Shown here piece after piece: positions 21,901 through 33,991 of a stretch of 64,000 nt of DNA (the first letter of the stretch is position 1; every line of letters begins with the position of its first letter). The translations under genes were made by a program, and so were the position numbers. The DNA comes from Todiramphus chloris collaris (taxonomy: Eukaryota; Chordata; Aves; Coraciiformes; Alcedinidae), in NCBI GenBank assembly GCA_025345505.1, contig JANVCC010000130.1, positions 11,533,710-11,597,709 on the forward strand, given 5' to 3'. The notes beneath the pieces were generated by a model that saw nothing but the letters and a program-made list of their open reading frames with translations, had not been told where the DNA came from and made no database searches.

Positions 21901-24900
21901 TCACATGCTTGTGTGGAGAACCAGATGCACCTTTGCAGCATTCTTATAAAAATAAAGCCCCAGCTGCAGCTTTGGAGAGTCAATAAAGAATGATGATAAA
22001 AATCTTCCAAATAGCTTTTGCCCTGGCAGAAAGCCCAGAAATAGCTGCAAGGACAGGCTGCCCTTTGGGAGATGAATGTTCCCCCAGTGCTGCCGAGCTT
22101 GACTGGTAGAAAGAAAATTTGCTTTTTTTCTGATTGAAACAATTTCACACAGTAGTAGACTGGTCACAGCCCCCCTCTCCCCCAGCCCCAAAGCCATGTT
22201 GTCTCCAGAGAGGAGTCATGTGCCTCTTGAAAAAAATGCTTGCTTTCTCTTGCCTGCGTTTCCCATAGCCATGTTAAGTATTGCGTCTTTGGGGTTTTTT
22301 TAGGCATGGTTCAGCTTCTGTTGTTGGCATATCCATATACTTTCTATGTTTCGAAATGTCCCTTGCTTTCTCAACCCTCACTGTTCTGTATCTACCCTTC
22401 TTCTCCACTTACTAAATGTGTTTCTAATTCAGAAAGCACATTTTTTTTGGGTGGGAAATCTGGAAGTTTTTGTCTAGAATAAGACCAGTTTTCTTCATCT
22501 TTCCATAGGCTTAGACCTTCAGAAACAACAGGATCTATATTGTTATGCATATTTTTCTTTTTGTGCATACTCTTTTTTTTTTTTTTTTTTTTTTTTTTTC
22601 CCCCCCCTTAATATGGTTTAAGTAGCTCCTGGAGACAACCTACCTTCCTCTGTTCTCCTGCTGTATTCACAGCTCTGCCGTGCAGCCCAGCACATGTATT
22701 TCTGTTACACTTCATTCCCAGTGCCAAGACAATCTTGGCCTCTTACCATGAGTATCCTTTGCTGGGACAAAAAATCTCATTGCTGACTCTCCCATCAAAG
22801 TGCTTCAGGCCCACAAGCTGGGCTTTGTGAGTTAATAGAGGGTTCCAGTCCCCCAGCCTAGGCAGTACTATTTTGGTTGCTCGGGTATCCCAGGTATGCT
22901 GTCTTTGTGTTGTTTTCGGTGCACTCATTCAGTGTCACAAGCCACTGGATGAAGCTGGCTCTACCCACACACTCTAATTTCTCTGTTATGTAAGTGCATG
23001 TTCTCCAAGTACTGGCTGGCCGCCTCTCATTTCTCCTTCAGCTGCTCTTTTCCTCTCTTTTACATGTACACACCCTTTTTAAAAATGGCAGGGAGCAAGT
23101 TCCAAGCACAGTGGATGTGTCAATTTACGTACGGCAGAGAATCCCCTAGCTCTGTAAAAGTCCTTTGCATCTTCATCTCCATTGCAGCATATGGACAGTC
23201 AGAGAAAGACACATAGTCTTTGCCTCCCATTAAAGGAGAGAAATGATCTTGCTGGCACTCAAACAGTGCAGCTCAGCACAGATCACCTTGGCTAGATTAC
23301 TGGTCAGCCCAGCCAAATTAATTCAGACAAAAGTGCACATAGCCCTGTAGATGGCTGCAGACCAACCTTCGTGCTTTTATTTCCCCTGCCTCCATCAGTT
23401 AGTGGTTGGCACTGTTAATTCTATTTAATGTAACTATGGATAGACATGCAAATTTTTAATCCATTTCAAACCTACTAACCCTTCAGCCTGCTTTGGATGG
23501 AGTTACACATTTTGAGCTATGAGCAGGCATTAGGCAGCCTGCCTTCTTTTGCACACCTCATTTTTAGTTGAATTGATGGGTATTCTTGTCTCAAAATGAG
23601 AGATTTTCTTCTGCTCTAACCTCTTTTGTGAGTTATTCAGGGTGCTGGTGTTGCACGCCCTTTCTACAGTAACCAGTTCCTTACCCAGGGTGTTCAGGAG
23701 CCTGTCAGTGTTTTAAGTACTGATGTTGCGCTGATCATCAGGAAGACTGAAATTAAGTCAGTAATGAAAAAGAAACCCAGGGCTAAGATTCCCAAACTTT
23801 TTTTAGGATCCTCCCCTGATGGTTTTTCCCCCACAGCTTTTTCAGCATTTTAAGTGTTGCTCCCCTGACTGAGTTTCATCGTCTGTCTTTGTTCATTGGA
23901 AGCCAGGTTTGTTACTGCTATGTCATTTCAGAGGCGAGAAGTTGGTTAATATGTGTCCTGAGCAATCACATTTTCTTGGTTTACATGTGCCATCTTCCTG
24001 TCTCCCAATACACATATTATTCTGGTATTAGCTGTTGCTTTCTACACTAAAGAAGTAAAGACTTACCCAGCAGAGGCTTTATCAGTTCGCATTAGCTTGT
24101 ACCTGTCCAAACAAATTTTCCCGTGTGCTTTCCATTCACACAAGAGAAAGCAATAGGCCATTAACTGGATTGATGAATCTTACAATAAGCGAGCTCAACA
24201 CTGAGCATCTGGGAACAATTCTGCCTCTTCTTAACTGTTTCTCTGGAAAGCTTCTACCATATTAATAACACTCCAAAGCTTTTATTTGCATTTATATTAA
24301 AGCTGGTGATGCTGCCTCTCATTCTGACTCCCTGTTGGGTGTTGGTGTGGATGCACTGTAAGATGGCACCTTCCTAGCTCAGCTACTTCTAGTTTCTTGC
24401 TGCAGGATGCTCAGCTGGTGTCACAGAGCTTGGAAGAGAGCTAGCAGCCCGATGAGCTCAGCCAGCACGTGGCCCTTGCCTCACAGCAGTGGGACACCTC
24501 CAAACACCTTTGCTTGCAACTGTGCAAGAGAGAAATGCTGTTCAGAAGGTCCAAGGGTTGCAGGCTGCAGTGTGTTAGCTTCCAACGTGGGAACTGGAGG
24601 TATGGCATCTGCTCCTTCTCTCATCCTCTCTTCTCTCTTACATTGGGCAGAAAAGTCTGGATGCAAGGAGTAGAAAGATGGTCCAGGTTGCTCTAAGATA
24701 GCCTCCTCCTGCAGTCCCAGCACAGCCAAGGAGCTGGTATGCACTAGGCACCACTACACCAATAACATAGACAGTTGGGAGCATGAGAAGATGCTTAGCT
24801 TTAGCTTACCACCAGGCACATGCAACAGGCTGGTACCTGTTCTCCCCTCCAGCTTGAAGACATCCTCTCAGGGGCCACATCCTATCTACCCAGTGTACAG

Positions 24901-26221
24901 GTGGCACTGCTGTTCTTACTTGATAGGAGCTCCTGCTCTGCTAGAGAGGGGAAAAATCAAGGCTAGCATATGTCAGAACTTTGCCCTTGCAAAAGATGGT
25001 TCATCTAGAGCCACTTTTTCACTTCTGTTTGCCTTTCCTTCCTCCTATAAAGTTTTATTTATGTAAGGATACCATTGTCTGTGCAGTGAAGTTTGATTTC
25101 AGATGGCAAAATCTAATCTCTCAGTTCATTTTACCCTCTTAAACAAAACAAACACAACAAAAGAACTATGGTGATTACTTGTCTTGGCCCCAATAGTCTT
25201 TCCAGGCAGTAATAAGATACACCCAACTTTAAAACTCCACAGATCTGGGTGCTATTGTCCTTGGGGAAAACTGCTCTGGGCCCCGCTTTAAAGTTCCTTA
25301 TTAACTTTGAAAGAGCAGCTTTCCTGTTTGCTTACATTTTCAAGTAAACAAGCTGGATTTTGTACAAAGAGAGTGAACCATGTTACCCTTAGTGCTCCTT
25401 TCTGTAACAACAAAGGATGCTTTTGCTTTCCTCAGCCTGCAAGATCCCAGGAGCTGAACAGAGAAATAAGGGTGTGTGGGAGGAACTGGTAGACAAGGCA
25501 CAGGGGGTGACATGAAGGACCTCTGTAAGGTCAAAGGAACTGCCAGGTACTGCATGTGAGTGCTTGAAACAAAATAAGACCCCAGAAATCTTTCAAAACT
25601 TAAGCTGTGGCATGGACAGATTTTTCCTACTGTTAATTGCCTCCAGGACAGCTCTACACAGAGCTGCGCGTGTTAGACCAGCTCTCACACACACAGCAGG
25701 CACAGAGCGCAGACATTTTTGGGAGATGTGCTGCACATATATTTTGCTCAACTACTTTTTCAAATAATAAGTGTTTCCATTCTTTTAAGGAGCAAACAGT
25801 CAAGACCTAATGTCTTTTTCCACACTGGTTTGTGGTGGTGTTGTTGTGTTTTGTTTTTCTTTTTTAGTTTTTGGGAGAAAGAAGACGGAAAAAGAAGGGA
25901 ACTGGTCTTTGAACTGTTCTATATTTACCACTTTGGGCTACAGACAAGTTAAACAATCCTATTACATGAAATTCCCTCCCATGTGCTATTACACAATTTC
26001 CAGTACACATACTTCAGAATGTTCGCCATTTCGCCTGTCTGGACCTTATACATCTGTGTGACTTTCCCTCCTAAGCAGACAAGATGGAAAGAACACAAGA
26101 GGATGCACAGACTTAAGAGGACAGCACCAGGAATTATAATCAGAGGATGGGGAATGGATATCAAATTCCCTCCAATGCTGACATCTAGGTAGCTGCTGCT
26201 CAGGTCAGCCAAGACCCTTGT
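18926..26221. other. Intergenic between ATF4 and RPS19BP1
   Basis: No gene supported. The longest frame (126 codons on the minus strand at 19337-19717) has no recognisable motif and is overlapped by another frame. A T27-C8 run lies at 22573-22607. Confidence 0.5.
22573..22607. repeat. T27 C8 homopolymer pair
   Basis: A run of 27 T bases followed by 8 C bases. It is low-complexity and its length is likely to vary. Confidence 0.85.
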
Positions 26222-26819
26222 AATCATAGAATCAAATAACAGAATGGTTTGTGTTGGAAGGGACCTTTAAAGATCATCTAGTTCCCACCACCACCCTGCC
26301 ATGATCAGGGACACCTTACACAAGACCAGGTTGCTCAGTGCCCTGTCCATCCTGGCCTTGAACACTTCCAGGGAGGGACCATCCACATCTTCTCTGGGCA
26401 ACCTGTTCCATGGCCTCACCAGGCACCAGGTGGGGTCTCACCAGAACAGAGTACAGGGGGAGAATCTCCTCCCTTGACCCGCTGGTCATGCTGCTTTTGG
26501 TGCAGCCCAGGATATGATTTGCTTTCTGGGCTGCAAGTGTGACACTGCTGGCTCATATCCAGGTTTTCATCCACCAAGTCCTTTGCCACAGGGCTGCTCT
26601 TGATCCACTCATTCTCCAGCCTGTATATGTGCTTGGGATTGCCCTGACCCCACTGCAGGACACTGCACTTGGCCTTGTTGAATTTCATGACGATTGCACA
26701 GGTCCACCTCTCAAGTCTGTCAAGGTCCCTCTGGGTGGTATCCTTTCTGTCAACATCACCACACAGCTTGGTGTTGTCAGCAAACTCGCTGACCATGCAC
26801 TCAATCCCACTGCCCATGC
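26222..26819 (-). mobile_element. CR1 LINE fragment with internal deletion
   Basis: It begins with the reverse-complemented tail (ATCATAGAATCAAATAACAGAATGG). The 3' UTR block proceeds to about 26423 and then jumps directly to the ACCAGGTGGGGTCTCACC block of the ORF2 C-terminus, skipping a few hundred bases present in the other copies. The minus-strand frame 26817-26416 keeps the reverse transcriptase motif C region as FADN (normally FADD) and the RLENEWI, SPVAKDL blocks. It is truncated just upstream of motif C and inactive. Confidence 0.92.
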
Positions 26820-27588
26820 CACCTTCTCATCAACTCCTGATTCTAACCAAAGCTTGGCTTTAGTCCTTCTACGTAACTTCCCTTTTACCAAAGGGAACAC
26901 ACTTCACATCTTTTTAGGCAAGGGGCAGGGAAGGAGTGTGGCGAGCATTCCCCAGAAGGACATTTAGTGGTTTAGCAAGGAAGTGTCTGGAACAACACTC
27001 CCATCTACTGTACCTTCTATTTATTGCAGCGAGGAACTTACCAATAGTCTGAGAGAAAAAACTTCCCTTAACCCAGCACCACAACCTCATTTTTAACTTT
27101 TTTTTCTGACAAGGCAAACATCTGGGTCACAACCTTTCCCGGCTACAGCAGCTTGCAGCACCCAGCGTGGTCCTAGCACGGCTGCAGCACCCAAAGGACA
27201 ACTTTCTCTGGGTGAGAGCTCTTGGAGAGGGAAGACTGTGAGTAGGAAAAATAGAGGAGTCATCTCCATTCCAACCTGCACTCTTGGAAGGCCTGAACAT
27301 GTTGGAGGGAAGATTAAAGACATGCATCAACATGAATCAGAGAGGCCATTCACATAGCTGAGTCATCCTAATGAGAGGAATGCTTGGATCAGAATAGTGA
27401 CATGGTTTGTCTTCATCAGTCATAGACTATCACTGTTACAAAGGCAAAGAGAGGCAGGGTCTGTAACAATTGTTTAATCAAATGATGTATCAAAAATTTT
27501 TACAATGACTGAAAAACCTGACTAAGGCTGTAATAAGAACAGAAACTGCAGGGCTACTCAGGTTTAAAGAATCCTTCCCTTCTGATCA
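26820..27588. other. Spacer downstream of RPS19BP1
   Basis: No gene recognised between the CR1 fragment and the presumed RPS19BP1 polyadenylation region. Confidence 0.45.
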
Positions 27589-27594
27589 TTTATT
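27589..27594 (-). terminator. RPS19BP1: RPS19BP1 polyadenylation signal, candidate
   Basis: TTTATT on the plus strand reads AATAAA on the minus strand, 389 bases after the RPS19BP1 stop codon. A weaker ATTAAA candidate lies at 27473-27478. Which one is used is not known. Confidence 0.5.
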
Positions 27595-27982
27595 GCTGCT
27601 GGTCCAAAACATTTCTCCATTCAAATGTGGTACTTTAAATGCTCCCTGCCAAGTAACGCAGGTGGCAGAAGCCTTACACCTAGACAAAGGGGAGCAAGAT
27701 TTGTAGTTGGCTCGGTCCACCCTTCTACATTAAGAACTTATGACATGTTGGCTGGAGGGAGATTGTTACAAGAACACCACATCTCAGAGCCAAGAGAACC
27801 TCTGTGGCTCTAGATGGCCAGTAGCAAGTTCTGTACAGAGGCAGAACTGCTCTGAGTGTCACTTTAAAGCACTTCCTGACAGAGGCACATGTCCCATCTC
27901 AAACACATCAAGGATATGGCCAGTCCTGGAGAAGAACTTGCTGCAGAAAGGCTGGAGCTGCAAGAATTCCTTGTGTCCTTGT

Positions 27983-29497
27983 TTATGGTCTCCCAAAGTA
28001 TTCTCTTTCAAATTTACGGAAATCTTCCTCTGTAAAGACAGTGCCCTCAGGCTTCTTCTTTGCCACCTTCTTTGGAGGCTGATCTTTTGACTTCCTGCCT
28101 TGGTTCTGCTCAAGAACCTTCAGACAATTAAAAAAAAGGAAAGAATGACAGTTGTTGACAGGAAAAAAAAAGGAAAGAAAGGAAAGAATGACAGCTGAAA
28201 TGGTGATTTTCAAGATTATCTGCAGGATCAATGCTATTTTACTAGTATCCTGCTACAGTCTTCAAAGAAAAGTGAGAGGCAATCACCAAAGTTAACCAAA
28301 ACAGGTCATGGGGACAACAGCAAATACCAACTTCATTCTGCTCTTCAAATCCTGGCATGGGATTACCTTTTGTGGAAGACCACTGGTTAAATTCTCAGGT
28401 TATGAGAAACATCATTCAAGATGCTATGAAATTCCTATTACATGAGCAGCACATCTGGTTCCTTGCTACACAGCCTCCAGCTACAGAGAAGGCCAGTTAA
28501 CAGTAAGGAGAAGGTCTGAATCAGGGCTTCTTTGCCAGGTGAAGATAGAAAATATCTTTGGTAATTAAGAAAAGTCAACAGGTGCCAGTACATTTTAGCT
28601 TGATCAGAGAACATCAAAGGTAACAACACACCAACAAGAGATTAAAACTTAGTAAATTATTTTACCAGTGCATACAGATAATCCTCAAGGCCACTTGCAC
28701 ACAGAAACCTGACTCCTTTACACAGGGTCTAAGATGGAAGATATGGGCATGATACTCATTCCACCTGAGTTCCTCAAAAGAAGGAAACCCCCAGACAAAG
28801 AAATGGTTATCTTACTTGTTCTGTGATGGCTTTGTTTGCAACAAATCGTCCCTTCAACATGTACTGTAGGTTTTCCCTCAAGTGATTCACGGCCTTCTTC
28901 TTATGATACTCCTCTAGGGCAAAGAAGAGTGGGACAAAACACATCGGCTGCTCATCCAGACAGCACACGAGGAAAGACACAGGAGGATCAGCAAGGCCCC
29001 AGGAGAGACACTGCTACAACGGAGGGACAGGGGTGCATCCACAGATCAGGTTCTGTTTAAGTGGGTGACACCAGAAGGGCACCCAGGAGGACGGGAAGCG
29101 ATGGGTACAAGCGACCAGGAGGGAGGCTGCGGAACACCACAAGGGTACCCGGTGCGAGGGCTACGGAGGGTGGCGGAGCTGCTTCTCCCTCGCACTGGAG
29201 GCGGGCTAGTACTCACCTATCGCCGACTTCACGACTCTGCCTTTAACCGTGGCTTTGTTCCTGTCAGGCCCCGACACCCGTTTCCTCCGCCTCGCAACGC
29301 CCGCCGCGCCGGTGCCATCCTGACCTCGCTGGACTCCGGATGGGACCTCTCCTCGGCCTGCAATGGGAAGAGCGACGATATTACTCCATCCGTAGACCAG
29401 GAAACACCCTCCCCTCGCGCCCACAGGCCGTGGTCCCCGCAGACTCACCCGGAGCCTCCAGCAGCTCCAGTCCCCGCCGCACTAGCGAGGCTGACAT
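27983..29497 (-). CDS. RPS19BP1: RPS19BP1 (AROS), ribosomal protein S19 binding protein 1
   Basis: Four coding exons on the minus strand: 29449-29497, 29217-29357, 28816-28913 and 27983-28117. All junctions have GT and AG, with donors GTGAGT, GTGAGT and GTAAG. The total is 140 residues, against 136 in human. The start gives [13 protein letters not shown], matching the family N-terminus. Exon 2 is Arg/Lys-rich and ends in GRVVKSAI. Exon 3 gives [20 protein letters not shown], the family DEYRKR...HLR block. Exon 4 gives EQNQGRK, a Lys-rich stretch and the conserved end [12 protein letters not shown] then REYFG. The protein is small, basic and nucleolar; family members bind RPS19 and are reported to stimulate SIRT1. 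Exon 2 diverges most from mammals. It is convergent with ATF4, 12.8 kb away, as in human synteny. Confidence 0.94.
28130..28194. repeat. Short direct repeat in RPS19BP1 intron 3
   Basis: GGAAAGAATGACAG occurs at 28138-28151 and 28181-28194, each after an A-rich run. On the coding strand this is a duplicated pyrimidine tract 20-75 bases upstream of the exon 4 acceptor. Confidence 0.7.
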
Positions 29498-29499
29498 GA

Positions 29500-29860
29500 C
29501 CGCGCGCCTTTGCCGATTCTCAACTTCCGCCTCCTCGCCACACTTCCTCCCCGCTGTCACGGCAAGCGCCCCACTTCCGGCGACGTGCTCGGCCTGGCGC
29601 GCTCTTGCGCGCGCAGGGAGGGCCGCGGCAGCCGTAGAGGCGACAGGCGCCGAGGCACCATCTTGGGAGACATGTTGTGAGGGTCTCTCCTCAGAGCCCC
29701 CGTGAGCAGCCGGTGCGCTCGGTTCTTGTTGGTGGCCTGTCCTTGTTGCCCCTCGCTCCCGCCTCTGCAGTGCGTGGGCCGGCCCGCAGGCCCTCTTACA
29801 CCCTCGTGGAGCCACTGCAGTGGGGCCGGGGCTGCGAGGCCTCCCCCGCCACAGCAATAA
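29500..29860 (-). promoter_or_regulatory. RPS19BP1: RPS19BP1 CpG-rich promoter
   Basis: CpG-dense DNA covers exons 1 and 2 and extends to about 29860. An ETS/GABPA-type CCGGAAGT site (minus strand) lies at 29573-29580. A YY1-like CAAGATGG site is centred on 29661. No TATA box is seen, so starts are probably dispersed between about 29510 and 29670. A divergent plus-strand transcript from the same island is possible, but no coding sequence supports one. Confidence 0.65.
29557..29661 (-). CDS. Possible RPS19BP1 uORF
   Basis: On the minus strand, an ATG in CCAAGATGGTGCC opens a 34-codon frame that stops 59 bases before the RPS19BP1 start. It is rich in Arg and Pro. It is real only if transcription starts upstream of 29661, and the CAAGATGG motif could simply be a YY1 binding site at the start region. 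Confidence 0.25.
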   Translation of the reverse strand: MVPRRLSPLRLPRPSLRAQERARPSTSPEVGRLP

Positions 29861-30565
29861 CAGTAACAGGCCAGGAGGAAAGGAGACGGCAGCAGCGGTG
29901 TCTTGTCTCGGCAACATCCCGAAGTCCAGTTTAGCTCTGTGATAGACTCCCTAGGCATAGAGGTTCACTCTGCCATAAATTTCATCTATTACTTAGTATT
30001 ATTTTAGTCTATTTATTTAAATCTTTCTTCCCCCATTTTCACCCCTCTAGAGACTTGATGCTAATACCTGCTAAAATTAGCTATCATCTGAATAAAGCTT
30101 AATTACAGGCAGTGCTGGCAGTAACAAGCTGACGCTGGAGAAAAAGGAGAGAGGTTTATTCTCCCTCAAACATGTCCTGCAGGGAGAAAGTGATACAAAC
30201 ACCTCATTGTTTCTTACAGTAATGATCTCTAGCAGGGACTGATAACAGTTAAACCTTGGTTCATTAAAAGACATTAATTCTCTGGAAATTGTTCTCCAGC
30301 CTCTGCAGATGTCACCTCAATCCCTGTCTTCTTGTTCATTCTGTTCCAAATTCCTCCCTGGATGGATCCTGGCGTAACTATGTCATTATTTGCTGGTGCT
30401 AATATTTTTCTTGTGGACAGGACCTATATGGTGCTCATTCTTGGCTTCAGGGCAGGGGTATGTTAACCATTTACTGCTTGTTCAGGATGTCACTTCTTGC
30501 TCTTAATTTTCCTTTTACAGTAATCTGAACCATTTTTTGATTGATTTGGAGGGATGCAGAACACT
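29861..30565. other. Intergenic, no gene recognised
   Basis: AT-richer DNA beyond the RPS19BP1 CpG island. I see no exon or element here. Confidence 0.45.
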
Positions 30566-31325
30566 TCACAGAATCGCAGAAAGGTTGGGGTTGGAAGGGA
30601 CGTCTGGGGATCATCAAGTCCATCCCCCCTGCTAAAGCAGGCTTGCCTAGAGCAGGTTGTACAGGATCACATCCAGGTGGGTTTTGAAACTCTCCAGAGA
30701 AGGAGAACCCACCACCTCTGAACAGCCTGTTAAAAGTGCTCTGTCACCCTCAAAGAAGTTTTTCCTTATGTTCAGATGGAACTTCCTGTGTTACAACTTG
30801 TGCCTGTTGCCTCTTGTTCTGTCACTGTGACCACTGGAAAGAGTCTGTCCCTGTGCTCCACTCTTTAGGTATTTGTAAGCATTGATAAGATCCCCGCTCT
30901 GTCTCCTTCAGAATAAACAGACCCAGGTCTCTCAGCCTTTCCTTGTTAAGAGATGCTCCAGTCCCCTAATTATCTTTGTAGCCCTCCACTGGACTGTCTC
31001 CAGTAGTTCCTTATCTTTCTTGAACTGGGAAGCCCATAACTGGGCACAATACTCCAGCTGCGGCCTCACCAGGGCAGAGTAGAGGGGGAGGAGAACCTCC
31101 CTTGCTTGTCCCGGTCACAGTCTTCTTAATGCACCCCAGGAGACCGTTGACCTTCTTGGCCACAAGGGCACATTGCCGGCTCATGGTGAACTTGTCCACC
31201 AGGACTCCCAGGTCCTTCTCTGTGGAGCTGCTTTCCAGCAGGTCAGTCCCTAGCCTGTACTGGTGCATGGCATTATTCCTCCCAAGGTGCAGGACTTTGC
31301 ACTTGCCCTTGTTGAACTTTACCAT
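30566..31325 (-). mobile_element. CR1 LINE, 5'-truncated copy
   Basis: It starts with the tail CACAGAATCGCAG followed by GGTTGGGGTTGGAAGGGACG. Minus-strand reading runs through the 3' UTR and the ORF2 C-terminal part, where the frame 31325-31011 gives VKFNKGKCKVLHLGRNN, YRLGTDLLESS and [10 protein letters not shown]. It is truncated just after reverse transcriptase motif C and is an old copy. Confidence 0.93.
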
Positions 31326-32725
31326 TTTTTGTGTCTTCTGTTAGTAGCTAGTGGGAGATAGAGCTTGCTCAGCTCTTACTTCCCTGACAGTTTTGTCTCT
31401 CCAGCCCTGTGAAAGCTAACAAAGTTACAAGGAGGTTATTGTAGTTTTGCAAAGGAGAAGCTGAACAAGCAATGGGTTAACAGACTATTGCTGAAATCAA
31501 GGAGAACACTAGAGAGCATTCTAGTCAGCAGAAAATTTGTTATTGCTTGTATCCTCTGACTATCTTTATTCTTGGTCAGAGCGAGATAAATGACAGCTGC
31601 CAGTGATCTTATCATGGGGAAAGTGTTTCCCAAAATATCTCATCAGTCAAACACTGTCTTTTAAGCCCTAAAATACAGTTTACACGGTCTTCATAAGTAG
31701 CTTATGGTTACGTATTGCATTCTGTATTTAAGACGGCTTATTCTACCAGTTAAACACTACATGTGCATCATTTAAATTTGTTAGCACCACCCAATACACT
31801 GTTACCTGTGCTCAGTGTCAGAATGGTGTCATTTCATGGATGCCTTATGAAGGCACCCAATGCAAAAACGTCTTCGTTACCAACACCGCTGAACATGATT
31901 AACAGTTAAATTCATGTGATACAAGCGGCACTAATGTATTATCTTGCTGATGCCCCCTTTTCTACCTCAAAAGTAAAGCATCACCAATACTATGCTATTT
32001 CTATTTCTGTTGTGCTGGTTCAGAAAGCTGTCAATTATGGAGGTCTCAGAAAACCCAACTCCCTTCTTATTAAATACATTCCGTAGCAAGAAACCATAAT
32101 ACTGGCAAAGCCTCCTTTGACTGTCAAGGTTGAGTGCAGACTCACTATGGTTTTAGTCAGCAATCACCTGCAGAATACCATCTAATGAGTGCACAGGGGT
32201 CACTTTGTGGAAGAGGGAAGGCAACTGTGTTTGCAGTCAGAGCCTGCTCAGGCTCTTGGAGCTAGTTAGTGCACCAAGAAGTTAAGTGGATACGCGCTTT
32301 GTGTTGTCATGTGTTCTCCAGGTTTGGATCTGTTGCCAAAGATCACAGTCCAACACTGGCCATGGATTTTTTATCACTTTGTGAAATCATGTTGCTATTA
32401 TTAATACATTATATTTCTTCCGCTCCTCATAACAGGATCTGGCAGGTTCTCTCAGGACACAATCTTTAATGTTTCTTCTAACTGCCTTCTGGCTTCAGCT
32501 GTGCTTGGTCTTGCCAGACATGGTGATAATAGCATCTGTCATGTCTCCATCCAGGTGATTTTGGTATAGCTAATACCTGTCACACTCCTACAGACAGGTT
32601 TAGAGTCTTCCCTCACTTTCTGACTTTACTAGAGAATTATGTTTACATGTATTCCCTGCAGTGCTAAACAAGATCAGTTTGTTGATTGGGAATGCATGAT
32701 CATGTCTTAATATGAACCAGATTTT
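31326..32725. other. Intergenic, no gene recognised
   Basis: AT-rich single-copy-looking DNA between two CR1 fragments, without a supported frame. Confidence 0.45.
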
Positions 32726-32906
32726 CACAGAATCACAGAATGTCAGGCATCGGAAGGGACCTCGAAAGATCATCTAGTCCAAGCCCCCTGCCAGAGCAGG
32801 ATCACCTAGATCAAGTAGGTTACACAGGAACACATCCAGGTGGGTTTTGAATGTCTCCGGAGAAGGAGACTCCACAACCTCCCTGGGCAGTCTGTTCCAG
32901 AATCTT
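32726..32906 (-). mobile_element. CR1 LINE, short 3' fragment
   Basis: Tail CACAGAATCACAGAATG, then GGAAGGGACCTCGAAAGATCATCTAGTCC, the AGGATCACCTAGATCAAGTAGG region and CCTCCCTGGGCAGTCTGTTCCAG. Only the last 180 bp of a CR1 is present. Confidence 0.92.
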
Positions 32907-33825
32907 ACATTATAGGCCTATATATTATATGTAGGTATGTATATATATAGAATTTAGGCATTTGGGTCACATAATCTCTTCTCCTAGATATCATAAAATG
33001 GAAAAATATCCCTGCTGACCTTAGATTAAGTCAACTAACTTGTCTTTGAGAAATCTGCTTTGTGCTGAGCACAGCGTATAAAATGCTGTATTTCTCTTTG
33101 CAGAAGATTCCATAGCTTTATCACTCTTATGGTGATCTTATGCCCTTTATTTCATCATGACATATACGTTTAACTATCACTTTCTTTTACCTGAGTCACT
33201 GTTGAAAGCAGTTGAGCAGACCCTGCAAATAGCTTTTTCCAGACTAGTATGTACTCTTAAAAATTTAATGGTAGGAGACTTTGTGTCTATGTCAGTAAAA
33301 AAATAAATAAAGCAGTATTTCATTGCACTGTTTTAAGGCCTTTGCTCAAATTAAAATTTCATCCAAGAAAACTTCATCACTTCATAATCCTTCAAAAATC
33401 AGTTCAGTTAGCTCTTTGAAGTGGTTTGGGGACAGAATGAATGTCAAATTATGTTCATTTAAATGTATAACATCCAAATACATTGCTATTTTAGAGCCTG
33501 AATAATCTAACTTTGGATGGCAAAAACCACAGGCGCTGCCTTTCAGATTGAGGATGTCTTTGTTTCTGAGAGTGAAGCTGTCCTCGAAAGCTTTCTGGTG
33601 ATAGCATTCATGTTTTATAGCTTTCTTTAAATCTCATGCCTCAGTGGACACCCATGAGCTAGCTGACTTTTCAATTACAAATAACCCGGCATACAGATCA
33701 GTTTAAGTTTAAAGTAACTTCCACATATGGGTATTATCAGTTCACTTTCTGCTTGCTTTCTTATGGCATTGAAAAATGGAAATGTTCCCTGTTTGAATAT
33801 GTTGATAAAGTTTCTGGTTCATCCT
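32907..33825. other. AT-rich spacer, no gene recognised
   Basis: Contains a short TATA-rich stretch near 32917-32950. No supported frame. Confidence 0.45.
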
Positions 33826-33991
33826 GGAGTGATTGCCCAGGGAGGTGGTGGAGTCACCATCCTTGGAAGTGTTCAAGGGCCAGTTAGATGTGCTTAGAGA
33901 CATGGTTTAGTGGGTTTTGATAGGGCTAGGAGAAGGGTTGGACTTGAACTTGAAGGTCTCTTCCAGCCCAAACTGTTCTATGATTCTATGA
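33826..33991 (+). mobile_element. CR1 LINE, short 3' fragment
   Basis: A plus-strand piece with GCCCAGGGAGGTGGTGGAGTC, the TTGAACTTGAAGGTCTCTTCC block and the terminal TTCTATGATTCTATGA. It is the last 165 bp of a CR1, opposite in direction to the two neighbours on its left. Confidence 0.93.

Noticed and set aside
29065-29499. 144-codon plus-strand frame through the RPS19BP1 exon 1-2 region
   Set aside because: Antisense to confirmed RPS19BP1 exons in CpG-rich DNA, where few stops occur by chance; no family resemblance.
29381-29917. 178-codon minus-strand frame ending in [16 protein letters not shown]-type sequence
   Set aside because: Only the part from 29497 to 29449 is RPS19BP1. The upstream part is GC-rich leader or promoter and the downstream part reads through the GTGAGT donor into intron 1.
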